Part shown: positions 31,713 to 40,515 of the stretch, in pieces | How positions within the stretch are numbered: position 1 is the stretch's first letter | How the letters are laid out: each line of letters starts with the position of its first letter | DNA from: Eubacteriales bacterium | GTDB lineage: Bacteria; Bacillota; Clostridia; Oscillospirales; Oscillospiraceae | Length of the DNA stretch: 52,031 nucleotides | NCBI GenBank assembly: GCA_030533415.1 | Contig: JAUNJE010000016.1 | Span: forward strand, 1-52,031 | Direction of reading: 5' to 3' | Translations under genes and position numbers: made by a program | The notes under the pieces: model-generated | What the model was told of the DNA's origin: nothing | What the model saw: the letters and a program-made list of their open reading frames with translations, nothing else | The model's database searches: none

Positions 31713-32552
31713 ATGTACGAACGCTATGACATCCCTAACTGTTCGACCAGATCCGGTGTTGAACTGCAATATATTGCCTACTATTCCAATACGAAACGTT
31801 GGACCGGCACTCGATACGCTCATGATTTCTGGGAGCTGTATATCTGTCTGAAAAACACCTGTGATTTCTATGTTCAGGAGGAGTACTTTCCCCTTCATCC
31901 AGGTGATTTTGTTGTCGTCAATCCCGATGTCGTACACGTGGAGAGCGGTCGTGGACACCAGTGGATCGTGCTCGGCATCAAAAATGCACACCACAGTTTT
32001 TGTGACAGTGCCAAGGGGTACATCAAAGGCAACTGTGGTCATAACACAGACATTATCACACGACTATCGCTTTCACTGTATCACGAAGCAAAAAACAAAC
32101 CGGAATCGTATATAGAAGCTTGCTCTTCTCTTTTTGAACTGGTGCTATTATATATAAGAAGAATCGTTCAGGGATCACATTACACAACGCCCATTTCTGT
32201 AGGAATCACCCCGCAAAGCACAAAATGCCATAGCATCACATGGGCCAAGCAATACATAGAGAGTAATTTCAAAGACGCGATTACGTTGGATGAGCTTTCC
32301 TCCAAAATTGGACTAAATAAGTATAGCCTGATACGTGATTTCAAAGCGGCCTATGGCGTTAGTCCTATGGCATACCTTTTGGAGTGCCGTTTTGACGAGG
32401 CTAAGTGTCTGTTGTCATCCACGGATCACAGCATCGGCTTTATCGCGCAATCTGTGGGCTTCAGTCGAAGCAACTATTTTTCCCAACAGTTTTCCAAACG
32501 GGAAGGTGTTTCCCCATCTGAATTCCGACTACTCCAAAAAAGCAAATCATGA
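31713..32552 (+). CDS. AraC family regulator of the host-glycan locus
   Basis: The 279-residue protein has an N-terminal cupin-like sugar-sensing domain (HDFWELYICL and HPGDFVVVNPDVVHV, about 30-80) and a C-terminal pair of AraC helix-turn-helix motifs (about 172-272, ending YFSQQFSKREGVSPSEFR). The start at 31713 has GTGGAG upstream; a longer reading lacks a binding site. It is divergent from the importer-GH20 operon and most likely activates it when the cognate sugar is present. Confidence 0.93.
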   Translation: MYERYDIPNCSTRSGVELQYIAYYSNTKRWTGTRYAHDFWELYICLKNTCDFYVQEEYFPLHPGDFVVVNPDVVHVESGRGHQWIVLGIKNAHHSFCDSAKGYIKGNCGHNTDIITRLSLSLYHEAKNKPESYIEACSSLFELVLLYIRRIVQGSHYTTPISVGITPQSTKCHSITWAKQYIESNFKDAITLDELSSKIGLNKYSLIRDFKAAYGVSPMAYLLECRFDEAKCLLSSTDHSIGFIAQSVGFSRSNYFSQQFSKREGVSPSEFRLLQKSKS

Positions 32553-32599
32553 GTTCTGTCCTTGCCATTTATACACCGATAATCAAGCCTGAGCCAATT

Positions 32600-32800
32600 C
32601 TCTGGACGAAAAATAACATTGCTCACCGGTGCCGAAACCAGAGATGCTGCGGATGTATCCGCTTCCGATTTGGTCTGGCTGCAAGAAAATGGTGTGCCGC
32701 AGATTAAAGAAGAATGGAAACCGGTTGTATGCCATGTTTGCCTGTGCCGGTCTGTACTCACTGGCAATCGCCGGGCGAAAGCTGTTTGTTTATGAAGTAC
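32600..32800 (+). pseudogene. Unidentified decayed reading frame
   Basis: Within the 255 bases between the AraC and S66 genes, one frame reads GRKITLLTGAETRDAADVSA, SDLVWLQENGVPQIKEEWKPV, then ends without a start codon. A second frame overlaps it and reads YAMFACAGLYSLAIAGRKL. Both look protein-like but broken. I do not recognise a family. Confidence 0.25.
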
Positions 32801-32807
32801 CCTGGCT

Positions 32808-33740
32808 TTAGTGGGAAATAATTTGAATATCTGCACTGTCCACACCGGCAGATATCCTTACGGTTCCGCCGACGGGGAATGTAATCATCGGGAAAACATG
32901 GCCGAAGTCCGCACCGAAGATTACCGGGATATTGGACGGAACTTTGTCTTTAACGATGTCAGTAACCGTTTCGGCAGTTAAGCCACAGCTATCATCGAAT
33001 CGTCCAAAAACAATGCCTTTGACCGTGTCAGCGCCGTTTATCTGCAAAAGTGATTCCAGATTGCGGTCAAACTCATAGCAAAAATAATCTCCCATGATGT
33101 TGTCATCTTCCAGGAACAGCACCTTGTTTCTTATGTCAGGCATATAGGGGGTTCCCTGCAATAGATTTAGTGTACAGAGATTGCCGCCAATAATCGTCCC
33201 CTCGCAAGGACCTTCTTGAATAGTGTGATACTTCACCGCTGCTTCAGAGGGAGAAACAGCGATGGGAGTATCATTCATCACACAATCGAAAAATGCTTTA
33301 CGGGTATATTCTGCTTCCCGGTCAAACACAAATGTGCCATAGTGCGGGCCATGATAAGTGACAAGCCCTGTTTTGGCATAGATGGCGTTATGCAGAGCGG
33401 TAATATCCGAAAACCCACAAAGGATTTTCGGGTGCTTTGCAATCAAATCATAGTCCAGATGACGCAGAAGCTGATTTGCATTAAAGCCGCCCAGACAGGT
33501 AATAATCATCTTAACATTGGGGTCAAGGAATGCCTCGTGTATATCTTCAACCCGTGACGCGATGCTGGAGGAATGGAATTTGCCAACCTCCCTGCCATTT
33601 TTAGAGAAAGTAAGATGAAACCCCTCCCGCTTCCAGAAGTCAATCGCATGATGATGCACATCCTGCCTCACTTCCGTCAGATTTCTTGATGGCGCAATAA
33701 CCCGTACTTCATCGCCAAGTTTCAGTTTGTTTGCAATCAT
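32808..33740 (-). CDS. S66 family peptidase (LD-carboxypeptidase/MccF-like)
   Basis: The 310-residue protein has the S66 catalytic triad at expected spacing: Ser111 in CGFSDITALH, Glu211 in VLFLEDDN, and His281 in GADFGHVFP. Family members trim the terminal D-Ala from murein tetrapeptides during recycling (LdcA) or hydrolyse peptidyl-adenylates such as microcin C (MccF). The LGGFNANQLL segment and absence of a signal peptide fit a cytoplasmic MccF-like enzyme, but the two activities are not separable here. AGGAGG-like GGAGG precedes the start. It is a single gene on the minus strand. Confidence 0.92.
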   Translation of the reverse strand: MIANKLKLGDEVRVIAPSRNLTEVRQDVHHHAIDFWKREGFHLTFSKNGREVGKFHSSSIASRVEDIHEAFLDPNVKMIITCLGGFNANQLLRHLDYDLIAKHPKILCGFSDITALHNAIYAKTGLVTYHGPHYGTFVFDREAEYTRKAFFDCVMNDTPIAVSPSEAAVKYHTIQEGPCEGTIIGGNLCTLNLLQGTPYMPDIRNKVLFLEDDNIMGDYFCYEFDRNLESLLQINGADTVKGIVFGRFDDSCGLTAETVTDIVKDKVPSNIPVIFGADFGHVFPMITFPVGGTVRISAGVDSADIQIISH

Positions 33741-33797
33741 GCGGTTACCTCCTTGTCAGAATTGAAAAATAAAACGCCGGTTGAGGGAAAGCGCAAA

Positions 33798-34622
33798 TTA
33801 TCCCCCATGGATCATGCCGTTTTTGAACATCAGCATCATTTCGTTGGTCAGGCTGTAATCATCCGGCTGAAGCACGATCTCTTCCCTGGGAACCCACTGG
33901 GCATAGCGCAACTCGTGCGTGTCCATGCGGATATTGGTATCTCCGTCCACATCGCAGTAGTAGCCCAAAAGCAGATCGTTGGCAATCCCCCAGGGCTGGG
34001 TTTTATAATAGCGGATATTCTTTACACGGATGCCCGCCTCCTCCATCACTTCCCGGGCCACCGTTTCCTCGGCGGTTTCCCCGATTTCCGTAAAGCCCGC
34101 AATCAGCGCGTTATGGCGGAAGCCCGTCTGGTACCGGGTCAGAAGCAGCTGATTTCCGTTGATAACGCCGACAATCACCGCCGGCATGATTCTTGGGTAG
34201 ACCGTATTCCCGCAGGCTGGGCAGGTCATGGCCCGCTCTGTTTCCGAATGCCCCATTCTTGTGCCGCAGCGTCCGCAAAACTGGTTGTCCCGATACCAGT
34301 CCGCCAGGTGCTTGGCTGTCATGGCCGCGAAAACCATATGCTTTTCCACATAGTCAGCCCCCCGCAGCGAACGCAGCTCCACCATTTCCCAGTCAGCAGG
34401 ATATTCGACCAACTCCCGCAAAAGGAAAAAATGAGTTTCGTCCACGGAAAACAGATATGTATAGGGATGCTCCATCCCCAAATCCCGGATTTGGGGGAAC
34501 ATTTTGCCCTTTTTCATGAGAATGCGGCCCCCGTCCAGCACGAATGCGAAGTCTTCCGGCTTGGGCTTCGTTCTTTTGTCGTATTGATTGTAAAATTGAT
34601 GCGGAAAAATGTCTTGAAGCAT
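33798..34622 (-). CDS. nudC: NADH pyrophosphatase / NAD-capped RNA hydrolase NudC
   Basis: The 274-residue protein has a zinc ribbon (Cys116, Cys119, Cys134, Cys137), a full Nudix box (about 176-198, GFTEIGETAEETVAREVMEE), and the QPWGIANDLLLGYY segment that replaces the QPWPFP motif in Firmicutes NudC. It hydrolyses NADH to NMNH and AMP and removes NAD caps from RNA. The start at 34622 has TTTGGAGG upstream; a reading 51 bases longer has none. Confidence 0.93.
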   Translation of the reverse strand: MLQDIFPHQFYNQYDKRTKPKPEDFAFVLDGGRILMKKGKMFPQIRDLGMEHPYTYLFSVDETHFFLLRELVEYPADWEMVELRSLRGADYVEKHMVFAAMTAKHLADWYRDNQFCGRCGTRMGHSETERAMTCPACGNTVYPRIMPAVIVGVINGNQLLLTRYQTGFRHNALIAGFTEIGETAEETVAREVMEEAGIRVKNIRYYKTQPWGIANDLLLGYYCDVDGDTNIRMDTHELRYAQWVPREEIVLQPDDYSLTNEMMLMFKNGMIHGG

Positions 34623-34723
34623 TATTTTTCCTCCAAAAAAGTTTTTTCTGATTATATCACAGAAGCTTCTCAAATGCCACCCCCTGTTTCCCCAGCCATC
34701 AATTTAAGATTTAATTAAGGGAC

Positions 34724-34752
34724 TTGTTTTTCGGCGGGAAATACACTATACT
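34724..34752 (+). promoter_or_regulatory. Promoter of the two-gene membrane protein operon
   Basis: TTGTTT (34724-34729), a 17-base spacer and TATACT (34747-34752), 50 bases before the start codon at 34803. Confidence 0.55.
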
Positions 34753-34802
34753 TTCTGTAGGTCATATAATGCCGAAATACGATGTCATGAAAAGGAATTA
34801 CC

Positions 34803-36185
34803 ATGGAAGAACGAAGCGTGAATGGAAGAGGACAGCAGCCGGGCAATTCCCGCCGCCGTCCGCCCCAAAAGAAAAGAAGAGCGCGCCCCTTTCGGCGCAC
34901 CTACCTGATGATTCTGGCCGTGCTGCTGGTAATCTCCGCCTGCACGCTGATCTATGTACATACCGCTCTGAAAAGCTATGAATCCTCCCAGCCCGAAAAT
35001 ATCCTGGCGGCCCAGATGGAAAAACTGCGCAAGCTGGACGCAAAAGGCAAATTCGAGGATATGATGTCTCTGGAAAAAATGCGCAGTGAACTGGGTGCCT
35101 CCGAGGAGGAGATTGCCCAATTCAAAAAGGATTTTCTTGCCAGCACCATTACATTCCAGGAGGACCACAGCGCGGTGGACCCCACGAAAAAAACCTTCAA
35201 CGTGCTGAGCAACGGCTGCGAAGTGGGCACCGCCACGCTGAACCATGAGGGCCAGGAGACCCGTCTGCTGATTTTTACACTGGACCGGTGGAGCGTGGGA
35301 GACATGGAAGCCACCGGCTATGAGTTTCAGCTCACCATCCCCGCCACCGTAATCATCAAGAACAACGGCGAGGTTCTCCAGGGCGAAATCACCGACGGGC
35401 AGGCCACCTATGATGTCCACAGCCTGTCCCCCCTGAATGTGGAAGTCTGCGACATTCTGGGCAACAGCGTCCCCTATGACCAGAAGAATCTTCCCACTTT
35501 TACGGAATATAAAGTCACCATTCCTCCCACTTACACCATTCGGGGCGTGGAGACCGTACCCCTGGAGGCTGCCTCTCTGGCACCCATTGAGGAGCTGAAA
35601 TATGTGAAGGAATACTGCCCGGATGTGCCGGATACCGCTACCTATGTCCTGAGCATCCTTTCCGAAGAGCCGGACTTTCAGATTCTGGACGGCAGCGGCA
35701 ACGAAGTGGAATTTACCATGGAAGGCAGAACAGTCACCATCAACGGATTCACCGGTCAGGCTTCCCTGCCCAGCTCCGTGGATATTGACCCGCTGGCAGT
35801 GGCGAAGCTGTGGAGCCTGTTCATGACCAACGATCTCACCGGCAGCAACCACGGCTACAGCCAGCTCTCCCCCTATCTGATCAAAGGCTCCTATCTGCAG
35901 GATGTGACCTGGAAATGGGCCACCGGTCAGGATATCACGTTCACCAGCGACCACACCCTGAAAGACCCGCCCTTCCATGTGGAAACCGTGTCCAATTATG
36001 TGGTTTACTCCGAGAACTGCTTCTCCTGCGATATCCAGCTGGAAAAGACGATGGTGCTCACCCGCACCGGGGAGGAAGTAGAGGATGTGATCAACTCCAC
36101 CTTCTATTTCGTAAAATACGACGATACCGATAACGGCAAAAACGACCCTCACTGGGTTCTTGCCGATTACCATGAAATTCAATAA
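34803..36185 (+). CDS. Membrane-anchored extracellular protein of unknown function
   Basis: The 460-residue protein has a strongly basic cytoplasmic head (about 1-33, RRRPPQKKRRARPFRR), one membrane segment (about 34-53), and a large extracellular part rich in beta structure. I do not recognise a domain. A helical segment (about 62-115) is followed by repeated beta-rich stretches, which could be tandem small domains. It is 11 bases upstream of the phosphodiester glycosidase gene. Both have the same basic-head plus single-membrane-segment layout, so they probably work together at the cell surface. Confidence 0.8.
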   Translation: MEERSVNGRGQQPGNSRRRPPQKKRRARPFRRTYLMILAVLLVISACTLIYVHTALKSYESSQPENILAAQMEKLRKLDAKGKFEDMMSLEKMRSELGASEEEIAQFKKDFLASTITFQEDHSAVDPTKKTFNVLSNGCEVGTATLNHEGQETRLLIFTLDRWSVGDMEATGYEFQLTIPATVIIKNNGEVLQGEITDGQATYDVHSLSPLNVEVCDILGNSVPYDQKNLPTFTEYKVTIPPTYTIRGVETVPLEAASLAPIEELKYVKEYCPDVPDTATYVLSILSEEPDFQILDGSGNEVEFTMEGRTVTINGFTGQASLPSSVDIDPLAVAKLWSLFMTNDLTGSNHGYSQLSPYLIKGSYLQDVTWKWATGQDITFTSDHTLKDPPFHVETVSNYVVYSENCFSCDIQLEKTMVLTRTGEEVEDVINSTFYFVKYDDTDNGKNDPHWVLADYHEIQ

Positions 36186-36196
36186 AGAGGTGCGCT

Positions 36197-37468
36197 ATGA
36201 GAGGAAAATATGAAGCGCGGCCCCAAAAGCGCCGCCCGGAACCGGTGCGGCAGACCCGTAAAACAGAGCAGCCGAATCCGGCCCGCGGCACAGCGCGGCC
36301 AACACCCACGGCGCAGCCAAATCAACCCCACCGAACTGCGGCTCCGCAGGCCCAGCGCACTGCGCCATCTCAACCCCGCCGTACCGTCCCTCAGCAGCCC
36401 CGCCGTCCCATATACCGCAAGCCCACTCTGGGGGAATACCTGGCGCGAGCCCTTGCCGTGGTGCTGACGGCGATAGTGGTTTTGGCCTGCACCCTGCTGA
36501 TCTCCATGAAGATGATCTGCGGCTCCACCTCCCCCAGCGCCAAGCGCACATTCGTCACCACGATGCTGGAAACCGGGCAGCTGAAATTCCTGGTCTCCTG
36601 GTTCGTCCCCTCTGCGGAGGTTCAGGAAATCGTAAACGCCAACTCCATGGCCAAGATCGACGACGATGTGGACGCCAACCTGATTACGTTTGAAAATCTT
36701 GAAGAGGACCAGCAGAATGCCGAGGTGAAGGACCTGGAGGTAATTGATATCTCCGGCAGAACCTACTCCGGCAAACTGATCAAAGTCCGGGACCCCTCCC
36801 GGATCAGCCTGGCCACCATCTACCCCTGGCGGGATACCGGCGTTACCCTGGAGGAGCTGGCACAGCAAAGCGGGGCACTGGCCGCCATCAACGGCGGCAT
36901 TTACGACTCCACCAACAACACCGGAGGCCGCCCCTACGGCGTCATCGTGAGCAACGGCGAAATCCAGCACAACCAGCCCAACGAATGGCCAGGCCTGGTT
37001 CTGGTGGGATTTGACAACGATAACATCCTGCAGATCATCGATGTAAACGGCATGACCCCCGGCCAGCTGGAAGATCTGGTGGAAGAGAAAGGCATCCGGG
37101 ACGCGGTGACCTTCCAGGAGGAAAGCAGCGACGCCAACAACCATTTTGTCCAGCTGATCATCAACGGCACCGCCCGGGGCATGAACGGCGTGGGCAGCGG
37201 CCTGAACCCCCGCACCGCCATCGGCCAGTGCGCCGACGGCTCCGTTCTCCTGCTGGTGACGGACGGCCGGGGCAAAAACGGCCACCTGGGTGCCTCCGCC
37301 GCCGACCTGATCGAGATCATGACCCAGTACGGCGCGGTGAACGCCGCCAACCTGGATGGCGGCAGCTCCACCTGTATGTACTACAATGGGGAATATCTGA
37401 TGACCTCCGTCACGTTCTACTATTCCAACAGCTCCTGGAAGCTCCCCGCCGGATTTATCGTAAAATAA
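36197..37468 (+). CDS. Membrane-anchored phosphodiester glycosidase (NAGPA domain)
   Basis: The 423-residue protein has a Pro/Arg/Gln-rich cytoplasmic head (1-77), one membrane segment (about 81-105), and a C-terminal phosphodiester glycosidase (NAGPA/DUF2233) domain (about 190-423). The domain shows AAINGGIYDS, NPRTAIGQ and NLDGGSST. The family hydrolyses sugar-phosphodiester bonds, such as GlcNAc caps on phosphorylated glycans or bacterial exopolysaccharide and wall polymers. The active part is outside the cell. It is co-transcribed with the preceding gene. Confidence 0.92.
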   Translation: MRGKYEARPQKRRPEPVRQTRKTEQPNPARGTARPTPTAQPNQPHRTAAPQAQRTAPSQPRRTVPQQPRRPIYRKPTLGEYLARALAVVLTAIVVLACTLLISMKMICGSTSPSAKRTFVTTMLETGQLKFLVSWFVPSAEVQEIVNANSMAKIDDDVDANLITFENLEEDQQNAEVKDLEVIDISGRTYSGKLIKVRDPSRISLATIYPWRDTGVTLEELAQQSGALAAINGGIYDSTNNTGGRPYGVIVSNGEIQHNQPNEWPGLVLVGFDNDNILQIIDVNGMTPGQLEDLVEEKGIRDAVTFQEESSDANNHFVQLIINGTARGMNGVGSGLNPRTAIGQCADGSVLLLVTDGRGKNGHLGASAADLIEIMTQYGAVNAANLDGGSSTCMYYNGEYLMTSVTFYYSNSSWKLPAGFIVK

Positions 37469-37476
37469 AGGAAACG

Positions 37477-37511
37477 CTGCGCTGTCAGCAAAAAATCCGC
37501 TGACAGCGCAG
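37477..37511 (+). terminator. Terminator hairpin after the NAGPA gene
   Basis: CTGCGCTGTCAGC and its exact complement form a 13-base stem with a 9-base loop, starting 8 bases after the stop codon. The T tract is weak. Confidence 0.6.
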
Positions 37512-37662
37512 ACGATTTCGTAAGAGGTTCCCTAAAACGCAGGGAAGGGGTTTGATTGACTTTTGCCGAAATCCGGGTTATTCCGTCGATGGTGCACAGC
37601 ACCGGGGCGCGGCCCTAAAACGGTAGGCGGTTCATCCCCCGCTTTCGGGGTACTTCTTGCCC

Positions 37663-37753
37663 CCAGTTCGTGGTAATACAGGCAGATCTCTTCATAATGC
37701 CCGTCCTTCATGCGAAAGCCCCGGCCTTCGTACAGGTGCCCGGCGTGTCCCAA
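37663..37753 (-). pseudogene. C-terminal scrap of an acetyltransferase-like gene
   Basis: The frame reads GHLYEGRGFRMKDGHYEEIC then LYYHEL, which is the usual end of a GNAT acetyltransferase (the last two strands). No N-terminal part is present and there is no start codon context. It lies in the 365 bases between the NAGPA gene and the propeller-binding protein gene, which otherwise holds only hairpins. Confidence 0.45.
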
Positions 37754-37791
37754 GGCCTTCCCAGAGGGGAAGGCTTTTTTGCAGTTCCAAA

Positions 37792-37826
37792 ATGGCCCGG
37801 CCAGCAATGCTGGTCGGGCCATTTTG
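37792..37826 (-). terminator. Terminator of the propeller-binding protein gene
   Basis: AAAATGGCCCGACC and its near-perfect complement form a long stem directly after the stop codon at 37834, ending in TTTTGG on the minus strand. A second hairpin (CCTTCCCAGAGGGGAAGG then TTTTTT on the plus strand, 37757-37780) serves the other direction. Confidence 0.7.
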
Positions 37827-37833
37827 CGTTGGT

Positions 37834-40098
37834 TTATTCCGAAAGGTACAGATTCAGGGCGCCGATGGCTGCTTTGGCGGCCTCCTGGGGGGTCAGTTCG
37901 CCCTTCAGGCAGGCGTTGGCCTGCTCCATGACCATATTGCGGATGATCCGGTTGGTCAGGGCGGGGGTGGTCAGAGCGTCCACCCAGGTTTTCAGCTGCT
38001 GGCGGTGGCTCTGGTCCGGGTAGGTGATGTCCAGAGAGAGCGCCGCACCATCTCCGTAGGAGGTATAGATGCTGCCATTCATCTCCTGCTCCTCGTTGAT
38101 CATCTTGTCGAAAGCGGCCCGGTTCACCGGGAAGCCGGTGCTGAGGCAGCTGAACTGGATGTCCTGGCTGAGCATAAAGGCCACGAAATCCACCGCGTAG
38201 TCCTGGTTGGCGCTGGTGTTCAGCACGCCCATGATCCGCCGGGGCAGGAACACATTGCTCACCTGCAGGCTGAGGGGCGCCACCTCGTAGCCCTCCAGCT
38301 GATCGTCGCCTGCCAGGGCGTGGGCAAAGGAGCGGATGCCGTCAATGGTTCCGGAGGTCAGGCAAGCGCTTCCCAGCAGAATCTGAATTGCGCCGGACAT
38401 ACCCGTATATTCACCTGGAGTATAAAAGCCTTCCTCGTCTTCCATTTTCGCTATTTTATCCGCCATTTCCTCCCGCATCCCGGCGTCCAGGGCGTAGAGG
38501 GACTGCATGGCAGCGTAATATTCGGCCAGCTTTTCTTCATCCAGTGTACCGTCGCCGCGGATCCAGGCTGCGGAGCAGCTGTCATAGAACAGGTCCGCCA
38601 CCAGCTCCGGGATGAAACCAATCAGGACGCTGCGGGCCTGGGGATTTTCTGCCTGGGCCTGGGCGGCCGCCGCCACCAGAGAATCCAGGTCGTGGATCTG
38701 GGAGACGATATGGCCGGGACCGTAGATGGCCGGAATGGCATAGGTGGTTGGGATCACGCTGAGCTTACCATCGGTTTCATAGCAATTCGCCACCTGCTTC
38801 AGCAGCGGCCCCGCCTGCTCTGCCGCACCCCGCAGGTCGATCAGCAGGTCTTTTTCCAGGAAGGTATCCAGGGAAAGGCCGTCCAGCTCCAGAATATCCG
38901 GCCCGTCTCCCGCCAGAATCTGGGTGTTCAGCGCCCGGATGGCGTCAGCCTCCGTCACGCCGTCCTCCCCGGTCAGGCCAACCTCCAGATCGATGGCCAC
39001 ATCCGGGTTGGCCTTCTGGTATTGGGTGATGATCTGCCGCAGATCCTCGTCGTCATACAGGCTGTAAACGCGCAGCTGGTGGCTGGGAACCGTGGGCATA
39101 TCCGGGTCGTAGACATAGTGGTAGACCCGGTAGGCCTCGCTGTCAACGCCCATCACATAGAAGCTGCCGTCGTCAGCACCGGCCAGGGCTTCGGTATAAA
39201 AGCTGGGATCCCCCAGGGAAGTTCTGGCGCCGCTGACCAATTCTTCCACAATGCTTCCCCCGGGAGCATAGCTGAACAGCCCTTCATGGGTGGTGAAGAA
39301 CAGATATCCGTCCCCGTTTTCCCAGAGGGTAATTCTGGGTGTATTGCCCATGGTGTCCTGCAAGGAAGAAACAATTTTCTCCTGCAAAGCACCGGCCAGG
39401 GCGGTGTCCGTGCCCTCGTGGAGCACACTGCAATCGTCAAAGCCCACCAGATACATGTCGTTGCCGCCGCAGCATACGGTCAAAACAACTTGGACAAGAT
39501 CATTGCGTTTTTCACTGAGCGCGCCCGTCTGGGTATCCACCTCCCGGACATCCGTGACACCGAATTCGGCAAACAGGCGGTTGTCGTCGGTGAAGTCGCA
39601 GGAAGCAATCAAAAAGCCGTCCTGGGGGTTGAAGTCCGGGTAGACGATGGGCAGCTCCCGGCATCCGCCGTCCGGCTCCACAATCCAGAAACGGAAGGCG
39701 TTGCCGCTGGTTTCCCCGTCCGTCACAACGGTGTCGCAGAACACTGTCCCATCGGGAGCAAGGGCCAGGGATTCGACGCGCCCGCTGTTCAGAATCTCAC
39801 CCGGCAGTTCCTGGTTTTCCTCCCAGGCGCTCCGATCCGAATTGGTGGTATACAGCCGAATTTCGTCATCGCCCTCAATGGCGATGCGCAGCTGTCCGGT
39901 AGAGAGCATCACCATGTCCATGGCGGCTCCCTCCTTCGGAAGGGGAAAGTCCTTCTCGACATACCGTCCCATGGCACTGCCGCCATTGGCCGGGGATACT
40001 GTCAGGCTTGGTTCCGTTTTGCCTGTGCAGCCTGTAAGGCAGCCCAGCAGCCCCAAAAGGGCCAGCGCCAGGGCGAAAAGTCGTTTGCTGTTTCTCAT
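37834..40098 (-). CDS. Lipoprotein joining a propeller-like domain to a solute-binding domain
   Basis: The 754-residue protein has a lipoprotein signal (CLTGC, lipidated Cys24). Residues about 40-350 look like a beta-propeller: repeated blocks such as SGRVESLALAPDGTVF, DGYLFFTTHEGLFSY and ADDGSFYVMG. Residues about 360-750 are a family 1 extracellular solute-binding protein (YSLYDDEDLRQIITQYQKANPDV, then GDGPDILELDGL). This is nearly twice the usual size. The start at 40098 has AAAGGAGG upstream. Its own promoter carries the TTAGAGA tandem box that also stands before the permease operon, so it is the probable binding subunit and perhaps the sensor input of that system (inference). Confidence 0.88.
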   Translation of the reverse strand: MRNSKRLFALALALLGLLGCLTGCTGKTEPSLTVSPANGGSAMGRYVEKDFPLPKEGAAMDMVMLSTGQLRIAIEGDDEIRLYTTNSDRSAWEENQELPGEILNSGRVESLALAPDGTVFCDTVVTDGETSGNAFRFWIVEPDGGCRELPIVYPDFNPQDGFLIASCDFTDDNRLFAEFGVTDVREVDTQTGALSEKRNDLVQVVLTVCCGGNDMYLVGFDDCSVLHEGTDTALAGALQEKIVSSLQDTMGNTPRITLWENGDGYLFFTTHEGLFSYAPGGSIVEELVSGARTSLGDPSFYTEALAGADDGSFYVMGVDSEAYRVYHYVYDPDMPTVPSHQLRVYSLYDDEDLRQIITQYQKANPDVAIDLEVGLTGEDGVTEADAIRALNTQILAGDGPDILELDGLSLDTFLEKDLLIDLRGAAEQAGPLLKQVANCYETDGKLSVIPTTYAIPAIYGPGHIVSQIHDLDSLVAAAAQAQAENPQARSVLIGFIPELVADLFYDSCSAAWIRGDGTLDEEKLAEYYAAMQSLYALDAGMREEMADKIAKMEDEEGFYTPGEYTGMSGAIQILLGSACLTSGTIDGIRSFAHALAGDDQLEGYEVAPLSLQVSNVFLPRRIMGVLNTSANQDYAVDFVAFMLSQDIQFSCLSTGFPVNRAAFDKMINEEQEMNGSIYTSYGDGAALSLDITYPDQSHRQQLKTWVDALTTPALTNRIIRNMVMEQANACLKGELTPQEAAKAAIGALNLYLSE

Positions 40099-40127
40099 GT
40101 AATATTCCTCCTTTACAAGACACCCAT

Positions 40128-40160
40128 AGCATAATGGGTCAATCTCTAAGAGGTCTCTAA
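40128..40160 (-). promoter_or_regulatory. Response-regulator box and -10 of the propeller-binding protein gene
   Basis: On the minus strand TTAGAGA (40160-40154), 4 bases, TTAGAGA (40149-40143), 9 bases, then TATGCT (40133-40128). The repeats start 11 bases apart, one helical turn, and replace the -35 element. The same arrangement is found at 46883-46915. Confidence 0.7.
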
Positions 40161-40223
40161 TGCGGATTTCTTCGGAAATTGTTTCATGCTTATCGGAGTA
40201 ACTCGATAAATCTGCCTGTCCTG

Positions 40224-40440
40224 CACTGGCGCGGGAGCGCCTAAGGCTCCCTTGTGCAAAGGGAGCTGGGCAAAAATCTTTGATTTTTGACTGAGGGATT
40301 GTCGCGGCAGGAATTTCGTATTCGCCTGGCACTGATGCGAAGAGGAAGTTCTTACTGCACAATCCCTCCGTCACGGCTTACGCCGTGCCACCTCAGCGCA
40401 AGGCACTCCCTTCGGTCGCCTTTACACAAGGGAGGCTTTG
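40224..40440 (+). repeat. Oscillospirales-type long stem-loop repeat (family 2), copy 2
   Basis: An outer inverted repeat (GGCTCCCTTGTGCAAAGG against TTACACAAGGGAGGCTTT) encloses an inner one (GAGGGATTGT against ACAATCCCTC), giving a long stem-loop. It lies between the histidine kinase stop and the next promoter. Together they fill the 417 bases here. Other copies: 25757-25906 and 51988-52031. Confidence 0.7.
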
Positions 40441-40515
40441 GTGCGCTGCAAGTCGGTTTTGCTGAGCAAAATCGGCAAGCGTCTCCCAACGGGATACCAC
40501 AATTGTGCATTGGCT

